DNA of 64,000 nt from Rhizobium sp. CIAT894 (GCF_000172795.2 NZ_CP020947.1:1987001-2051000); one strand, 5' to 3'; counted from the stretch's first letter, positions 17,863 to 27,698 are shown. A program made the numbers and translations. Notes: a model not told the origin generated them from the sequence alone.

Positions 17863-19445
17863 TCGGCAAGATGGCGATGCGAACACTGCTCTCAGGCCTG
17901 GCGCTTCTTGCCGTTCTGCCCCTTGCCGGCTGCAATCCCTTCGGCCAGGGGCCGGAGTTCTCGATCGTCTCGGGATCGGAGAATATTGTTCTGCAGCCGA
18001 TCGTCGAGGAATTCTGCAAAGAGAAGAATGCGACCTGCACTTTCAAATACGAAGGCACGCTCGATATCGGCCTGGCGCTGCAGCGCGATGAGGGGGTCGA
18101 GCAGGATGCGGTCTGGCCGGCATCGAGCGTCTGGGTCGACATGTTCGACACCAAACGCAGGGTCAAGAGCCTGACCTCGATCGCCCAGACGCCGGTGGTG
18201 CTCGGTGTGCGCAAGTCGAAGGCTGAGCAACTCGGCTGGATCGGCAGGGACGTGTTCATGAAGGACATTCTCGCCGCCGTCGAAAACGGATCGCTGAAAT
18301 TCCTGATGACCTCGGCGACGCAATCCAACTCGGGCGCCAGCGCCTATCTCGCAATGCTGTCGAGCGCGCTCGGCAACAAGCCGGTGATCGAACCTGGCGA
18401 TCTCGACGACAAAAACGTTCAGGAGAGCGTCCGCTCGCTGCTTTCAGGTGTGGTGCGTTCTTCCGGCTCTTCCGGCTGGCTTGCCGATCTCTATGTCGAT
18501 TCCGTCGGCAAGGGCACGGTCTACGATGCCATGTGGAACTACGAGGCGGTGCTGAAGGAGACCAACGACAAGCTGGCCGCCCTGTCGCAGGAGCCGCTTT
18601 ACGCGGTCTATCCGGCCGATGGCGTGGCGATGGCGGATTCGCCGCTCGGCTTTGTCGATCATGGCCGTGGGGCCGAAGTCCAGACCTTCTTCAACGATCT
18701 GCTCGCCTATCTCCGTTCGGCTCCCGTGCAGCAGCGCATCGCCGATACCGGCCGGCGCATCCCGCTGACTGGCGTTGCCGCAAAGCCGGAACCGGGCTGG
18801 AATTTCGATCCGACCCGGCTGGTGACGGCGATCCGCATGCCGGAGCCGGGCGTCATCCGCCAGGCGCTCACGCTTTATCAGGCCGCTTTGCGCAAACCCT
18901 CGCTGACGGCGCTCTGTCTGGATTTTTCCGGTTCGATGCAGGGCAATGGCGAGGACCAGCTGCAGAAGGCGATGCGTTTCCTGCTGACACCTGATGAAGC
19001 CAGCAAGGTGCTGGTACAATGGTCTCCCGCCGACCGGATCATCGTCATTCCTTTCGACGGCAGCGTACGCAACACCTTCATGGCAAGCGGAAATCCGCTG
19101 GAGCAGGAAGGGCTGCTGAACGAGATTTCGCTGCAAAGGGCCGGCGGCGGCACGGATATGTATGCCTGCGCCGAACGGGCTTTGCAGCAGATCGCTGGAA
19201 CCAACAGGCTCTCGACCTATCTGCCTGCCATCGTCATCATGACCGACGGCAAGTCCGACGATCGAAGCCAGGCCTTCATGAACGATTGGAACGCGACCGA
19301 GCCGCATGTGCCGATCTTCGGCATCACATTCGGCGATGCCGACAGGACCCAGCTTGACAGCCTTGCCAAGCTCACCTTGGCGCGCGTGTTCGACGGCGGT
19401 TCGGATCTCGCGACCGCTTTCCGCACCGCGCGCGGCTATAATTAG
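17859..19445 (+). CDS. Lipoprotein with solute-binding-like and vWA domains
   Basis: 528 aa from GTG at 17859, which overlaps the TelA stop; an ATG at 17871 is an alternative with the same signal. The N-terminus is a lipoprotein signal ending in the lipobox LAGC, so the protein is probably envelope-anchored. Residues about 30-310 resemble a periplasmic solute-binding fold (EFSIVSGSENIVLQPIVEEFC; DAVWPASSVWVDMF; TSATQSNSGASAYLAML). Residues about 345-525 form a von Willebrand A domain with an intact MIDAS: DFSGS, the Thr of GGGTDMY and the Asp of MTDGKSDD. Such fusions are unusual. It is gene 2 of the TelA operon. Confidence 0.83.
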   Translation: MIGKMAMRTLLSGLALLAVLPLAGCNPFGQGPEFSIVSGSENIVLQPIVEEFCKEKNATCTFKYEGTLDIGLALQRDEGVEQDAVWPASSVWVDMFDTKRRVKSLTSIAQTPVVLGVRKSKAEQLGWIGRDVFMKDILAAVENGSLKFLMTSATQSNSGASAYLAMLSSALGNKPVIEPGDLDDKNVQESVRSLLSGVVRSSGSSGWLADLYVDSVGKGTVYDAMWNYEAVLKETNDKLAALSQEPLYAVYPADGVAMADSPLGFVDHGRGAEVQTFFNDLLAYLRSAPVQQRIADTGRRIPLTGVAAKPEPGWNFDPTRLVTAIRMPEPGVIRQALTLYQAALRKPSLTALCLDFSGSMQGNGEDQLQKAMRFLLTPDEASKVLVQWSPADRIIVIPFDGSVRNTFMASGNPLEQEGLLNEISLQRAGGGTDMYACAERALQQIAGTNRLSTYLPAIVIMTDGKSDDRSQAFMNDWNATEPHVPIFGITFGDADRTQLDSLAKLTLARVFDGGSDLATAFRTARGYN

Positions 19446-19452
19446 GACGGGC

Positions 19453-20070
19453 ATGCGCAACTGGCTCGGCAATGACGGCAACTGGATCGTGGCGGGAGTG
19501 GCGGCTGCCATCACTATGCCGCTCTTGAGCCTTGTCGCCGGCATGCCCTTCTGGATCGCTGCCATCATCGCCCTTCTGATCTTTGCCGGCCTCGTCATTC
19601 TGTTGGCGCCACGCCGGCTGTTCGAAGGGCTCGATATCAAAAGCATCGGCAGCGGGCGCATCGCCTTTGCCCGCGACCTGCTGGAAGCCGCCATTCCCTC
19701 TGCTGAGAGGCTGGAGGCAGCCGCCGACACGATCAGCGATCGGAAGATGGCAACCGCAGTCCGCCATCTTGCCGAAATCGCCGCCGATGTCTTTCGCAAG
19801 GTCGAGGCCAAGCCGGAGAGCGCCAATGCCGTGCGGCGGTTCCTCTCTTATTATTTGCCGCGTGCGGCCGAGGTGGCGGAAGGTTTTGCCGTCATCGAGG
19901 CCAAACGCGTCCCCGACCCCAGGCAGTTGGAGGAGGTCCGCACCGTGCTGGTCAAGCTCGAAGAGGCCTTCGTCCATTATGCCGACAGCCTGGTCGACGA
20001 GGCGCTCGGCACGCTCGACACCGATCTGCGCCTTATTCAGGCATCGCTCAAAGAGGATATCGGACGCTGA
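19453..20070 (+). CDS. XpaC-like membrane protein (5-bromo-4-chloroindolyl phosphate hydrolysis family)
   Basis: 205 aa from ATG 19453, with AGGAC 6 nt upstream. Two transmembrane helices lie at about residues 11-30 and 33-52 (WIVAGVAAAITMPLLSLVAG; WIAAIIALLIFAGLVILLA). A cytosolic helical domain of about 150 residues follows, with the XpaC pattern RRFLSYYLPRAAEVAEGFAVIE and LEEVRTVLVKLEEAFVHYADSL. XpaC and TelA occur together in many bacteria, including Bacillus (xpaC-yaaN). The stop shares one base with the next ATG (TGATG at 20068-20072). Confidence 0.85.
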   Translation: MRNWLGNDGNWIVAGVAAAITMPLLSLVAGMPFWIAAIIALLIFAGLVILLAPRRLFEGLDIKSIGSGRIAFARDLLEAAIPSAERLEAAADTISDRKMATAVRHLAEIAADVFRKVEAKPESANAVRRFLSYYLPRAAEVAEGFAVIEAKRVPDPRQLEEVRTVLVKLEEAFVHYADSLVDEALGTLDTDLRLIQASLKEDIGR

Positions 20071-21176
20071 TGGCCCTTTCTCGTCGCGCCTTTGGAGTGG
20101 GACTGCTCGGAGCCGGTGTCGTCGGCACCGGCGGTTATTTCGCTGTCCGGGATCGGCCGGAATTGCAGGGTCTGCTCGGCGCCCGCACGACACTGTTCGG
20201 CTTCGTCGGCGGCGAGAAAGAGCCTTTTCTCGCCGACCCGGACGTTATCAAGGCGCTCGGCGCCTACGGATTGACTTTGGATAGCCGCGTCGCCGGCTCC
20301 GTCGAGATGGTGCGCGAACAGGCATTGCTGTCGCAGCATCCGCAATTCCTCTGGCCGTCCTCCTCGATCATGGTCGATCTCGCCAGGCAGAACGGCATCG
20401 GCATCCGCAACGACCGCGTCGTGCTGAATACGCCGCTGGTCGTCTATTCCTGGCAGCCCGTGGTCGACGGACTGATGAAAGCCGGATTGGTGACGATGAC
20501 CAGCGAAGGCCATCATCAGCTTGATCTCAAGGCGCTGCTCGATGCGATCCTTGCCGGCGCCGACTGGTCGAAACTCGGCGTCAACTCGCTCTATGGCCGA
20601 GCCCGGATCGTCGCGACCGATCCCAACCGCTCCAATTCCGGCTTCATGTTCTCAGGGCTCGTGCTCAGCCTTTTCAGCGGCAATGTCGCGACGGTAGGCG
20701 ACCTTGCGACGTTTGGCGGCAAGGTGCAGGCGATCTTCCGCAACATGGGCTTCAAGTCGCCGTCGTCGGGCAAGCTGTTCGACCAGTATCTGGCCGGCGG
20801 CCTCGGCGGCGAGCCGATGATCGTCGGCTATGAGAATCAGCTGGTCGAGTGGATCCTCGCCGATCCCGCGCGCTGGGACCGCATCAAGACGAGTGCCGGG
20901 GCAAAGCCGGTGGTGCTCTATCCGCGTCCGACCGTCTATTCCGCGCATCCGCTGATCGCCGTCGACGAGAACGCCAATCGGCTGATCGAGGCGCTGGCAA
21001 GCCCGAGGCTGCAGGAGCTCGCCTGGACGAGGCACGGGTTCCGCGGTCCGCTGGGAGCCGTCACCGGCAATGCCGACGGCGCTATATCGGGTCTGCTGCC
21101 GACCGAGGTCGACGCCGTCCTGCCGATGCCCGACGCCGGCGTCATGCTGTCGCTCCTGTCGATGTTGGCAGGCTGA
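20070..21176 (+). CDS. Solute-binding-like envelope protein of the TelA operon
   Basis: 368 aa starting one base inside the XpaC-like stop. The N-terminus MALSRRAFGVGLLGAGVVGTGG has twin arginines followed by a hydrophobic stretch, so it is either a Tat-type export signal or an N-terminal membrane anchor. The body is a solute-binding-like fold: PQFLWPSSSIMVDLARQNGI, then VATDPNRSNSGFMFSGLVL, then VGYENQLVEWIL, then VVLYPRPTVYSAHPL. These blocks align in order with the N-terminal half of the vWA lipoprotein (WPASSVWVDM, SATQSNSGASAYL, NYEAVL, YAVYPADGVAMADSPL), so the two are divergent paralogues. It is the last gene of the operon. Its ligand is unknown. Confidence 0.8.
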   Translation: MALSRRAFGVGLLGAGVVGTGGYFAVRDRPELQGLLGARTTLFGFVGGEKEPFLADPDVIKALGAYGLTLDSRVAGSVEMVREQALLSQHPQFLWPSSSIMVDLARQNGIGIRNDRVVLNTPLVVYSWQPVVDGLMKAGLVTMTSEGHHQLDLKALLDAILAGADWSKLGVNSLYGRARIVATDPNRSNSGFMFSGLVLSLFSGNVATVGDLATFGGKVQAIFRNMGFKSPSSGKLFDQYLAGGLGGEPMIVGYENQLVEWILADPARWDRIKTSAGAKPVVLYPRPTVYSAHPLIAVDENANRLIEALASPRLQELAWTRHGFRGPLGAVTGNADGAISGLLPTEVDAVLPMPDAGVMLSLLSMLAG

Positions 21177-21362
21177 AGCGAATGAAGTCGGATTTTTTGG
21201 CATAAGCCTTGCTTTTACGCCAAATCGAATGTATGGGCACCACCATTCCACACGTAAGGCATGGGATCGTCCGGGAGAAATCCGGGCTGTTCCGCCCGGT
21301 GGCATCCTCGAAGAGGGTGCTGTTCGCCTTGCGGAGGTTCAACCGGAAAAGGATAAAAAGGC
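21177..21362 (+). promoter_or_regulatory. rpsB leader region
   Basis: 186 bp between the TelA operon and rpsB, where a ribosomal-protein promoter and leader are expected. There is a GGAAAAGGATAAAAAGG tract right before the rpsB ATG that provides a strong ribosome binding site. I saw no convincing terminator for the upstream operon and no leader structure I can name. Confidence 0.35.
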
Positions 21363-22130
21363 ATGGCATTGCCCGATTTCTCTATGCGCCAGCTTCTCGA
21401 AGCAGGCGTCCACTTCGGCCACCAGACGCACCGCTGGAACCCGAAGATGAAGCCGTACATCTTCGGCGATCGCAACAACATCCACATCATCGATCTGGCC
21501 CAGACCGTTCCGATGCTGTCGCGCGCCCTTCAGGTCGTCAGCGACACCGTTGCCCGCGGCGGCCGCGTTCTCTTCGTCGGCACCAAGCGCCAGGCGTCGG
21601 AGATCATTGCCGACAGCGCCAAGCGTTCGGCCCAGTACTACGTCAACTCGCGCTGGCTCGGCGGCATGATGACGAACTGGAAGACGATCTCCAACTCGAT
21701 CCAGCGCCTGCGCAAGCTCGATGAGATCCTCAATGGCGAAGCCCAGGGCTTCACCAAGAAGGAACGCCTGAACCTCGAGCGCGAGCGCGAAAAGCTCGAT
21801 AAGGCTCTCGGCGGTATCCGTGATATGGGCGGCACGCCGGACCTGATGTTCATCATCGACACCAACAAGGAAAAGATCGCGATCGACGAAGCCAAGCGCC
21901 TCGGCATCCCGGTCGTTGCGATCATCGATTCGAACTGCGATCCGGACCTGATCGACTATCCGATCCCGGGTAACGACGACGCATCGCGCGCCATCGCTCT
22001 TTACTGCGAGCTGATCTCCCGCGCCGCCATCGACGGCATCGCGCGTCAGCAGAGCTCTTCCGGCCGCGATCTCGGCGCATCCTCCGAAGTTCCGGTCGAG
22101 CCGGCTCTCGAGGAAGCAGCCGAAGGCTGA
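21363..22130 (+). CDS. rpsB: 30S ribosomal protein S2
   Basis: Component of the 30S subunit, 255 aa. It begins [27 protein letters not shown], the S2 signature, then [29 protein letters not shown] and [12 protein letters not shown] near residue 97, and [38 protein letters not shown]. All family blocks are intact. The strong AAGG run 3-10 nt upstream fits high expression. tsf follows after 242 bp, the standard rpsB-tsf pairing. Confidence 0.99.
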
Positions 22131-22372
22131 TGAAAGCGGGCGGATCGAAAGCTCCGCCAAAGCTTACAGAGACTGGGGAAAAGGCCGCTCGCGACTCATC
22201 GAAGTTCGGCGGCCTTGCCTGTTTCAGGGCGAAGGCGTCAGGCTCTTTGCCAGATAAGTTTCGTTATGGCGCGTCTTCATCACGCTGTCATACATACAGG
22301 TACATTTCGTGCCTCAATCCGGTGCCGAGCCGCGCTTTGCGGTCCACCGTATGAACCGACAAGAGGAAGCTA
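22131..22372 (+). promoter_or_regulatory. rpsB-tsf intergenic region with a long-loop hairpin
   Basis: 242 bp. AAGGCCGC (22181-22188) and GCGGCCTT (22209-22216) can pair around a 20-nt loop, without a T-run. It may be an attenuator or processing site that sets the rpsB to tsf ratio, or a second promoter region for tsf. Confidence 0.35.
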
Positions 22373-23299
22373 ATGAGCGAGATTACGGCTGCAATGGTGA
22401 AGGAACTGCGCGAAAAGACCGGCGCAGGCATGATGGACTGCAAGAAGGCTCTTGCTGAAACCGGCGGCGACATGGAAGCGGCGATCGACTGGCTGCGCGC
22501 CAAGGGCATCGCCAAGGCCGACAAGAAGTCGGGCCGCACCGCTGCCGAAGGCCTCGTCGGCGTTTCGAGCCAGGGCACCAAGGCCGTTGTAGTCGAAGTC
22601 AATTCCGAAACCGACTTCGTCGCCCGTAACGATGCCTTCCAGGATCTCGTCCGCGGTATCGCCAAGGTCGCCGTCTCCACGAGCGGCACCGTCGACGCTG
22701 TTGCGGCTGCGGCCTACCCGGCATCCGGCAAGTCTGTTTCCGACACGATCAAGGACGCGATCGCAACCATCGGCGAGAACATGAATCTCCGCCGCTCGGT
22801 CGCGCTCTCCGTCGAGGACGGCGTTGTCGCCACCTATATCCACAATGCTGTTTCCGACGGTCTCGGCAAGCTCGGCGTTCTCGTTGCCCTGAAGTCGACC
22901 GGCGACAAGGAAGCCCTGAATGCAATCGGCCGCCAGGTCGCCATGCATATCGCCGCCACCGCGCCGCTGGCGATCCGCCCTGAGGAAGTCGATGCCGCCG
23001 TCGCCGAGCGCGAGCGCAACGTCTTCATCGAGCAGTCGCGCGCTTCCGGCAAGCCTGACAACATCATCGAGAAGATGGTCGACGGCCGCATGCGCAAGTT
23101 CTTCGAGGAAGTCGCTCTTCTCTCGCAGGCTTTCGTCATCAATCCCGACCTGACCGTTGCAGCCGCCATCAAGGAAGCTGAAAAGGCCGTCGGCGCCCCG
23201 ATCGAAGTCGCCGGCATGGCCCGTCTCCTGCTCGGCGAAGGCGTCGAGAAGGAAGAGACCGATTTCGCAGCCGAAGTTGCGGCTGCCGTCAAGGGTTGA
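22373..23299 (+). CDS. tsf: Elongation factor Ts
   Basis: Guanine-nucleotide exchange factor for EF-Tu, 308 aa. The N-terminal signature [38 protein letters not shown] is intact, followed by the core [27 protein letters not shown]. The start has AGAGGAAG 5 nt upstream. A hairpin after its stop separates it from pyrH. Confidence 0.99.
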   Translation: MSEITAAMVKELREKTGAGMMDCKKALAETGGDMEAAIDWLRAKGIAKADKKSGRTAAEGLVGVSSQGTKAVVVEVNSETDFVARNDAFQDLVRGIAKVAVSTSGTVDAVAAAAYPASGKSVSDTIKDAIATIGENMNLRRSVALSVEDGVVATYIHNAVSDGLGKLGVLVALKSTGDKEALNAIGRQVAMHIAATAPLAIRPEEVDAAVAERERNVFIEQSRASGKPDNIIEKMVDGRMRKFFEEVALLSQAFVINPDLTVAAAIKEAEKAVGAPIEVAGMARLLLGEGVEKEETDFAAEVAAAVKG

Positions 23300-23328
23300 T
23301 CTTCCAGCCATAATTGGGAAAACAACAG

Positions 23329-23358
23329 GGGCATCGCGTGACAACGCGGTGCCCTTCG
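23329..23358 (+). terminator. Terminator or attenuator hairpin between tsf and pyrH
   Basis: Ten-bp stem GGGCATCGCG / CGCGGTGCCC (one G-U pair) with a 6-nt loop, then TTCGTG, a weak U-run. Its place 30 bp after tsf suggests partial termination, so pyrH may have its own promoter or be expressed by read-through. Confidence 0.5.
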
Positions 23359-23395
23359 TGTATCGGGCATTCACGGCAATTTACGAGGAGCCAAG

Positions 23396-24118
23396 ATGTC
23401 TTTAGAGCCTGTCTATAAACGCGTTCTACTCAAGGCTTCCGGCGAAGCGCTCATGGGTAGCCAGGGTTTCGGGATCGATGTTGCGGTGGCGGACCGCATT
23501 GCATCCGATATCGCCGCGGCAAGGCACATGGGCGTGGAAGTCGGCGTCGTCGTCGGTGGCGGCAATATTTTCCGTGGTGTCGCGGTGGCGTCCAAGGGTG
23601 GTGACCGGGTCACCGGCGACCATATGGGCATGCTCGGCACCATCATCAATGCGCTGGCGCTGGCGACTTCGCTGCGTAAGCTGAACATCGATACGGTGGT
23701 GCTTTCGGCCATCTCCATGCCGGAGATCTGCGAGAGCTTCTCGCAGCGCGCAACCCTTTACCATCTGTCGATGGGACGCGTGGTGATCTTTGCCGGCGGC
23801 ACCGGCAACCCCTTCTTCACCACCGATTCGGCCGCCGCACTGCGCGCCGCCGAAATGGGCGCGCAAGCGATCTTCAAGGGCACGCAGGTGGACGGTATCT
23901 ACAGTGCCGACCCGAAGAAGTATCCCGATGCGACCCGCTTCGACCGCCTGACGCACCAGGAGGTGCTGGACAGGGGGCTTGCGGTGATGGACGTTGCTGC
24001 CGTCGCGCTCGCCAGAGAGAATTCCATTCCGATCATCGTCTTCTCGATCCACGAGAAGGGCGGTTTTACCGAAATCTTGACGGGCGGTGGCCTCAAGACC
24101 ATCGTCTCCGACAACTGA
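23396..24118 (+). CDS. pyrH: UMP kinase
   Basis: Phosphorylates UMP to UDP for nucleotide and UDP-sugar supply; hexameric amino-acid-kinase fold, 240 aa. Motifs: RVLLKASGEALMG (phosphate loop), VGVVVGGGNIFRG near residue 52, the FAGGTGNPFFTTDSAAALRAAEMGA segment, KGTQVDGIYSADPKK, and a C-terminal GGFTEILTGG. GAGGAG lies upstream of the ATG. Part of the conserved rpsB-tsf-pyrH-frr block. Confidence 0.99.
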   Translation: MSLEPVYKRVLLKASGEALMGSQGFGIDVAVADRIASDIAAARHMGVEVGVVVGGGNIFRGVAVASKGGDRVTGDHMGMLGTIINALALATSLRKLNIDTVVLSAISMPEICESFSQRATLYHLSMGRVVIFAGGTGNPFFTTDSAAALRAAEMGAQAIFKGTQVDGIYSADPKKYPDATRFDRLTHQEVLDRGLAVMDVAAVALARENSIPIIVFSIHEKGGFTEILTGGGLKTIVSDN

Positions 24119-24168
24119 TATAAGCTGCGCTGCCTTTCCGGCGCGGTCCTTTATACGGGAGCATCGAC

Positions 24169-24729
24169 ATGAGTGAAGGTATCGATATCAAGGAACTGAA
24201 GCGCCGCATGGACGGCGCGGTTTCCGCATTCAAAAGCGACATCGCCTCGCTGCGCACCGGCCGTGCTTCGGCCAACATCCTCGATCCGGTCACGATCGAG
24301 GCCTATGGTTCGCGTATGCCGCTGAACCAGGTCGCCAACATCACTGTGCCCGAGCCGCGCATGCTGTCGGTCTCCGTCTGGGACAAGTCGATGGTCGGCG
24401 CCGTCGACCGCGGCATCCGCGAATCCAATCTCGGCCTCAACCCGATCGTCGACGGCCAGAATCTGCGTATTCCGCTGCCGGAGCTGAACGAGGAGCGCCG
24501 CAAGTCGCTCGTCAAGGTGGCTCATGATTATGCCGAAAAGAGCAAGGTCGCGATTCGCCATGTTCGCCGCGATGGCATGGACGGCCTTAAGAAAGCCGAA
24601 AAGGATGGCGTAATCGGCCAGGACGAGGGCAGGGCGCAGTCGGAACGTGTACAGAAGATGACCGACGAGACGATTTCCGAAATCGACCGCTTGCTTGCCG
24701 AGAAGGAAAAGGAAATCATGCAGGTCTAG
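24169..24729 (+). CDS. frr: Ribosome recycling factor
   Basis: Splits post-termination ribosomes together with EF-G; 186 aa. Features: [48 protein letters not shown] near the N-terminus, and [36 protein letters not shown] in the second half. GGGAG precedes the ATG by 8 nt. The next gene, uppS, begins 37 bp after the stop. Confidence 0.99.
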   Translation: MSEGIDIKELKRRMDGAVSAFKSDIASLRTGRASANILDPVTIEAYGSRMPLNQVANITVPEPRMLSVSVWDKSMVGAVDRGIRESNLGLNPIVDGQNLRIPLPELNEERRKSLVKVAHDYAEKSKVAIRHVRRDGMDGLKKAEKDGVIGQDEGRAQSERVQKMTDETISEIDRLLAEKEKEIMQV

Positions 24730-24766
24730 TGGATCTGTGCCTTTGCCTGGAAAGACCGGACGGGAA

Positions 24767-25510
24767 ATGTCGGAATCTGTATTTGTGACTGTGCCAGAGC
24801 ATGTTGCCATCATCATGGACGGCAATGGCCGTTGGGCCAAGCAGCGCGGCCTGCCGCGCACGATGGGCCATCGCAAGGGCGTCGAGGCGGTCCGCGAGAC
24901 AGTCCGCGCCGCCGGCGCGGCCGGTATAAAATATCTGACCCTCTTTGCCTTCTCCTCGGAGAACTGGCGTCGGCCGGAGGCCGAAGTCTCCGATCTGCTC
25001 GGTCTGCTCAAGGCTTTCATTCGGCGTGACCTTGCCGAACTTCATCGCCAGAATGTGCGCATCAAGGTGATAGGCGACCGCCACAGCCTGCGCAGCGATA
25101 TCCTCGGCCTGTTGCTCGAGGCGGAGGAAACGACCAAGGACAATACGGCGCTGACGCTCGTCATCGCCTTCAATTACGGTTCGCGCGACGAGATTTCCCG
25201 CGCTGTGGTGAGCCTGGCGAGGGACGTCGAGGCTGGCCGCCTGAGGGCGCAGGACATCACGTCATCGCTGATCAACGCCCGTCTGGACACGGCAGGCATC
25301 CCTGATCCCGATCTCATCATCCGCACCAGCGGCGAGGAGCGGCTGTCCAATTTCCTCCTCTGGCAAGCCGCTTATTCGGAATTCATCTTCCTTCCGGAAT
25401 ACTGGCCGGATTTCAGCCCCGAGATTTTCCGCCAGGCGCTCGAGAAATTCGCCTCCCGCGATCGGCGTTTCGGCGGCCTGTCGTCGCAGGCAGCCGCGGT
25501 CGGCACCTGA
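24767..25510 (+). CDS. uppS: Undecaprenyl diphosphate synthase
   Basis: Condenses isopentenyl diphosphate units onto farnesyl diphosphate to make the C55 carrier for peptidoglycan and polysaccharides; cis-prenyltransferase, 247 aa from ATG 24767 ([13 protein letters not shown]). An in-frame start 72 nt upstream overlaps frr and is unlikely. Motifs: [26 protein letters not shown] near residue 12 with the catalytic Asp, [15 protein letters not shown], and [25 protein letters not shown]. Its stop shares one base with cdsA. Confidence 0.97.
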   Translation: MSESVFVTVPEHVAIIMDGNGRWAKQRGLPRTMGHRKGVEAVRETVRAAGAAGIKYLTLFAFSSENWRRPEAEVSDLLGLLKAFIRRDLAELHRQNVRIKVIGDRHSLRSDILGLLLEAEETTKDNTALTLVIAFNYGSRDEISRAVVSLARDVEAGRLRAQDITSSLINARLDTAGIPDPDLIIRTSGEERLSNFLLWQAAYSEFIFLPEYWPDFSPEIFRQALEKFASRDRRFGGLSSQAAAVGT

Positions 25511-26340
25511 TGCAAAGGGAATTGAAGCTCCGCATCGTTTCAGGACTTATTCTGGCGGCCATCGTTCTTGCCGCCACCTGGTACGGCGGGTTTGCCTTCC
25601 GCATCCTGGCGGCCGTGATCGGCCTGCTGATCTATTACGAATGGTCCAAGATAACGGGTATCGTGCGTGATTGGGTCTCCAATACCGTTGGCTGGATCGG
25701 CCAGGCGGCAATCGCCTCCCTCGTGCTCGTCGGCCATTTCGAATTTGCCGCCGGCATGCTGGTCGGCGTCACGGCCGTCGGCATAGCGCTGATCATCCTG
25801 CACGGCACCAGCCGCTGGTTGCCGGTGGGGTTGTTTTATGCCGGCGCCACCGGTCTGGCGCTCGCCGCTATCAGAAGCGATGATCAGCCCGGCCTTTACG
25901 CCATGCTCTTCATCTTTGCCGTCGTCTGGGCAACCGACATCCTCGCCTATTTCGTCGGCAGGGCGCTTGGCGGACCGAAGCTCGCCCCTTCGATCTCGCC
26001 GGGAAAAACATGGTCGGGCGCCATCGGCGGCGCCGTTTCGGCGGTCGCAGCCGGCGTCGTTCTTATCCACTTTCTCATTCCGGGCGCCGAAATCATTGCC
26101 GCCGGTGCAGCGCTCGTTCTCTCGGTTTGCAGCCAGTCCGGAGATCTGTTCGAATCCTTCATCAAGCGAAAATTCGGCGTCAAGGATTCAAGCCGCCTCA
26201 TTCCGGGTCATGGCGGCGTCATGGACCGTGTCGACGGACTGATTTTTGCCTGTTTCTCGGCGTTCTTGCTTGCTGGAGCTTTTTCCTTGATAAAGGGGGC
26301 CGAAATGACGTCGCTCGGTGCGGCATTGTTCGGTCTCTGA
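25510..26340 (+). CDS. cdsA: Phosphatidate cytidylyltransferase
   Basis: Makes CDP-diacylglycerol, the branch point of phospholipid synthesis; integral inner-membrane enzyme, 276 aa with about seven hydrophobic helices. The CDS signature is complete at the C-terminus: SFIKRKFGVKDSSRLIPGHG then GVMDRVDGL. The start overlaps the uppS stop by one base (TGATG, 25508-25512), so translation is coupled. Confidence 0.97.
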   Translation: MQRELKLRIVSGLILAAIVLAATWYGGFAFRILAAVIGLLIYYEWSKITGIVRDWVSNTVGWIGQAAIASLVLVGHFEFAAGMLVGVTAVGIALIILHGTSRWLPVGLFYAGATGLALAAIRSDDQPGLYAMLFIFAVVWATDILAYFVGRALGGPKLAPSISPGKTWSGAIGGAVSAVAAGVVLIHFLIPGAEIIAAGAALVLSVCSQSGDLFESFIKRKFGVKDSSRLIPGHGGVMDRVDGLIFACFSAFLLAGAFSLIKGAEMTSLGAALFGL

Positions 26341-26368
26341 TGACGCGGCAGCCCGACGGAAGGAACTC

Positions 26369-27502
26369 ATGGACGTGATGGCTGGTATATACGCATTCCT
26401 GATGGGGAATATCGTCACCTTCATCCTCGTGCTCTCGCTGCTCGTCTTCGTGCATGAGATGGGTCATTACCTCGTCGGGCGCTGGAGCGGCATCCGCATC
26501 CTTGCTTTTTCCGTCGGCTTCGGCCCGGAGCTATTCGGCTTCACAGACCGCCATGGAACGCGCTGGAAGATTTCGGTGGTCCCGCTTGGCGGCTACGTCC
26601 GTTTCTTCGGCGACGAGGATGCGTCCAGCAAGCCCGACAACGAGGGGATCGCCGCCATGTCCGAGGAGGACAGGGCGCGCTCCTTTGCCGGCGCCAAACT
26701 GTGGAAACGCGCTGCGACCGTTGCGGCGGGCCCGATCGCCAATTTTCTGCTGGCGATCGCCATCTTCACCATCCTTTTCTCCGTCTATGGCCGCACGATC
26801 GCCGATCCTGTCGTCGCCGAGGTCACGCCGGAGGGTGCGGCTGCCGCCGCCGGCGTCCTTCCAGGCGATCTCCTGGTCGCCATCGACGGCAACAAGGTCG
26901 AGACCTTCGACGACGTGCGCCGCTATGTCGGCATCCGCCCGAGCCAGAACATCGTCGTGACGATCGAGCGCGCCGGCCAGAAGCTCGACCTGCCGATGGT
27001 GCCGAAGCGCGTAGACCAGACGGACCAGTTCGGCAACAAGATCGAGATGGGCCAGATCGGCATCATCACCAACCAGCAGGCCGGCAATTTCCGCCTGCAG
27101 ACCTACACGCCGCTCCAGGCGCTGCGGGAGGGCGTGATCCAGACCCGGGATATCGTCACCGGCACCTTCAAATATATCGGCAATATCTTCGCCGGAACGA
27201 TGCGGGCCGACCAGCTGGGCGGGCCGATCCGCGTGGCGCAAGCTTCGGGCCAGATGGCCACGCTTGGTATAGGGGCAGTGTTGCAGCTTGCCGCCATGCT
27301 GTCGGTTTCGATAGGATTGCTTAACCTGATGCCGGTACCGGTACTTGATGGCGGCCATCTGATGTTCTATGCGGTGGAGGCGGTGAGGGGCAAACCCCTG
27401 GGCTCCGCGGCCCAGGAAATTGCATTTCGCATCGGCCTGGCGATGATACTGACATTGATGGTCTTCACGACCTGGAACGACATTGGCTCATGGATAGGGT
27501 AA
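26369..27502 (+). CDS. rseP: RseP-type site-2 membrane metalloprotease
   Basis: Intramembrane zinc protease of the RIP/M50 family that cleaves anti-sigma factors and remnant signal peptides; 377 aa from ATG 26369 with AAGGAAC 6 nt upstream. Motifs in order: the HExxH site in VLSLLVFVHEMGHYLVGRW near residue 30, a PDZ domain around residues 135-215 (VVAEVTPEGAAAAAGVLPGDLLVAIDG), and the C-terminal LNLMPVPVLDGGHLMFYAVEA with the third metal-ligand Asp. It lies between cdsA and bamA, the standard order. Confidence 0.96.
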   Translation: MDVMAGIYAFLMGNIVTFILVLSLLVFVHEMGHYLVGRWSGIRILAFSVGFGPELFGFTDRHGTRWKISVVPLGGYVRFFGDEDASSKPDNEGIAAMSEEDRARSFAGAKLWKRAATVAAGPIANFLLAIAIFTILFSVYGRTIADPVVAEVTPEGAAAAAGVLPGDLLVAIDGNKVETFDDVRRYVGIRPSQNIVVTIERAGQKLDLPMVPKRVDQTDQFGNKIEMGQIGIITNQQAGNFRLQTYTPLQALREGVIQTRDIVTGTFKYIGNIFAGTMRADQLGGPIRVAQASGQMATLGIGAVLQLAAMLSVSIGLLNLMPVPVLDGGHLMFYAVEAVRGKPLGSAAQEIAFRIGLAMILTLMVFTTWNDIGSWIG

Positions 27503-27698
27503 ACGAGCAAGGCGAGCGAATTACTATTTATTTACGATGTTTCAAGGCTGTAGTGGCGAATGGGTCACGCTTGCAAATGAAGTAAACAGAAATTAACGGC
27601 CTCGCTTGCTTGTATGTCAAAAGCGGGTAAAACGACACACGTGACCGGAATCGGGTTCTCCCGTGGATGGGACGAGGGAAACAAAGGTAATAGGTGAA

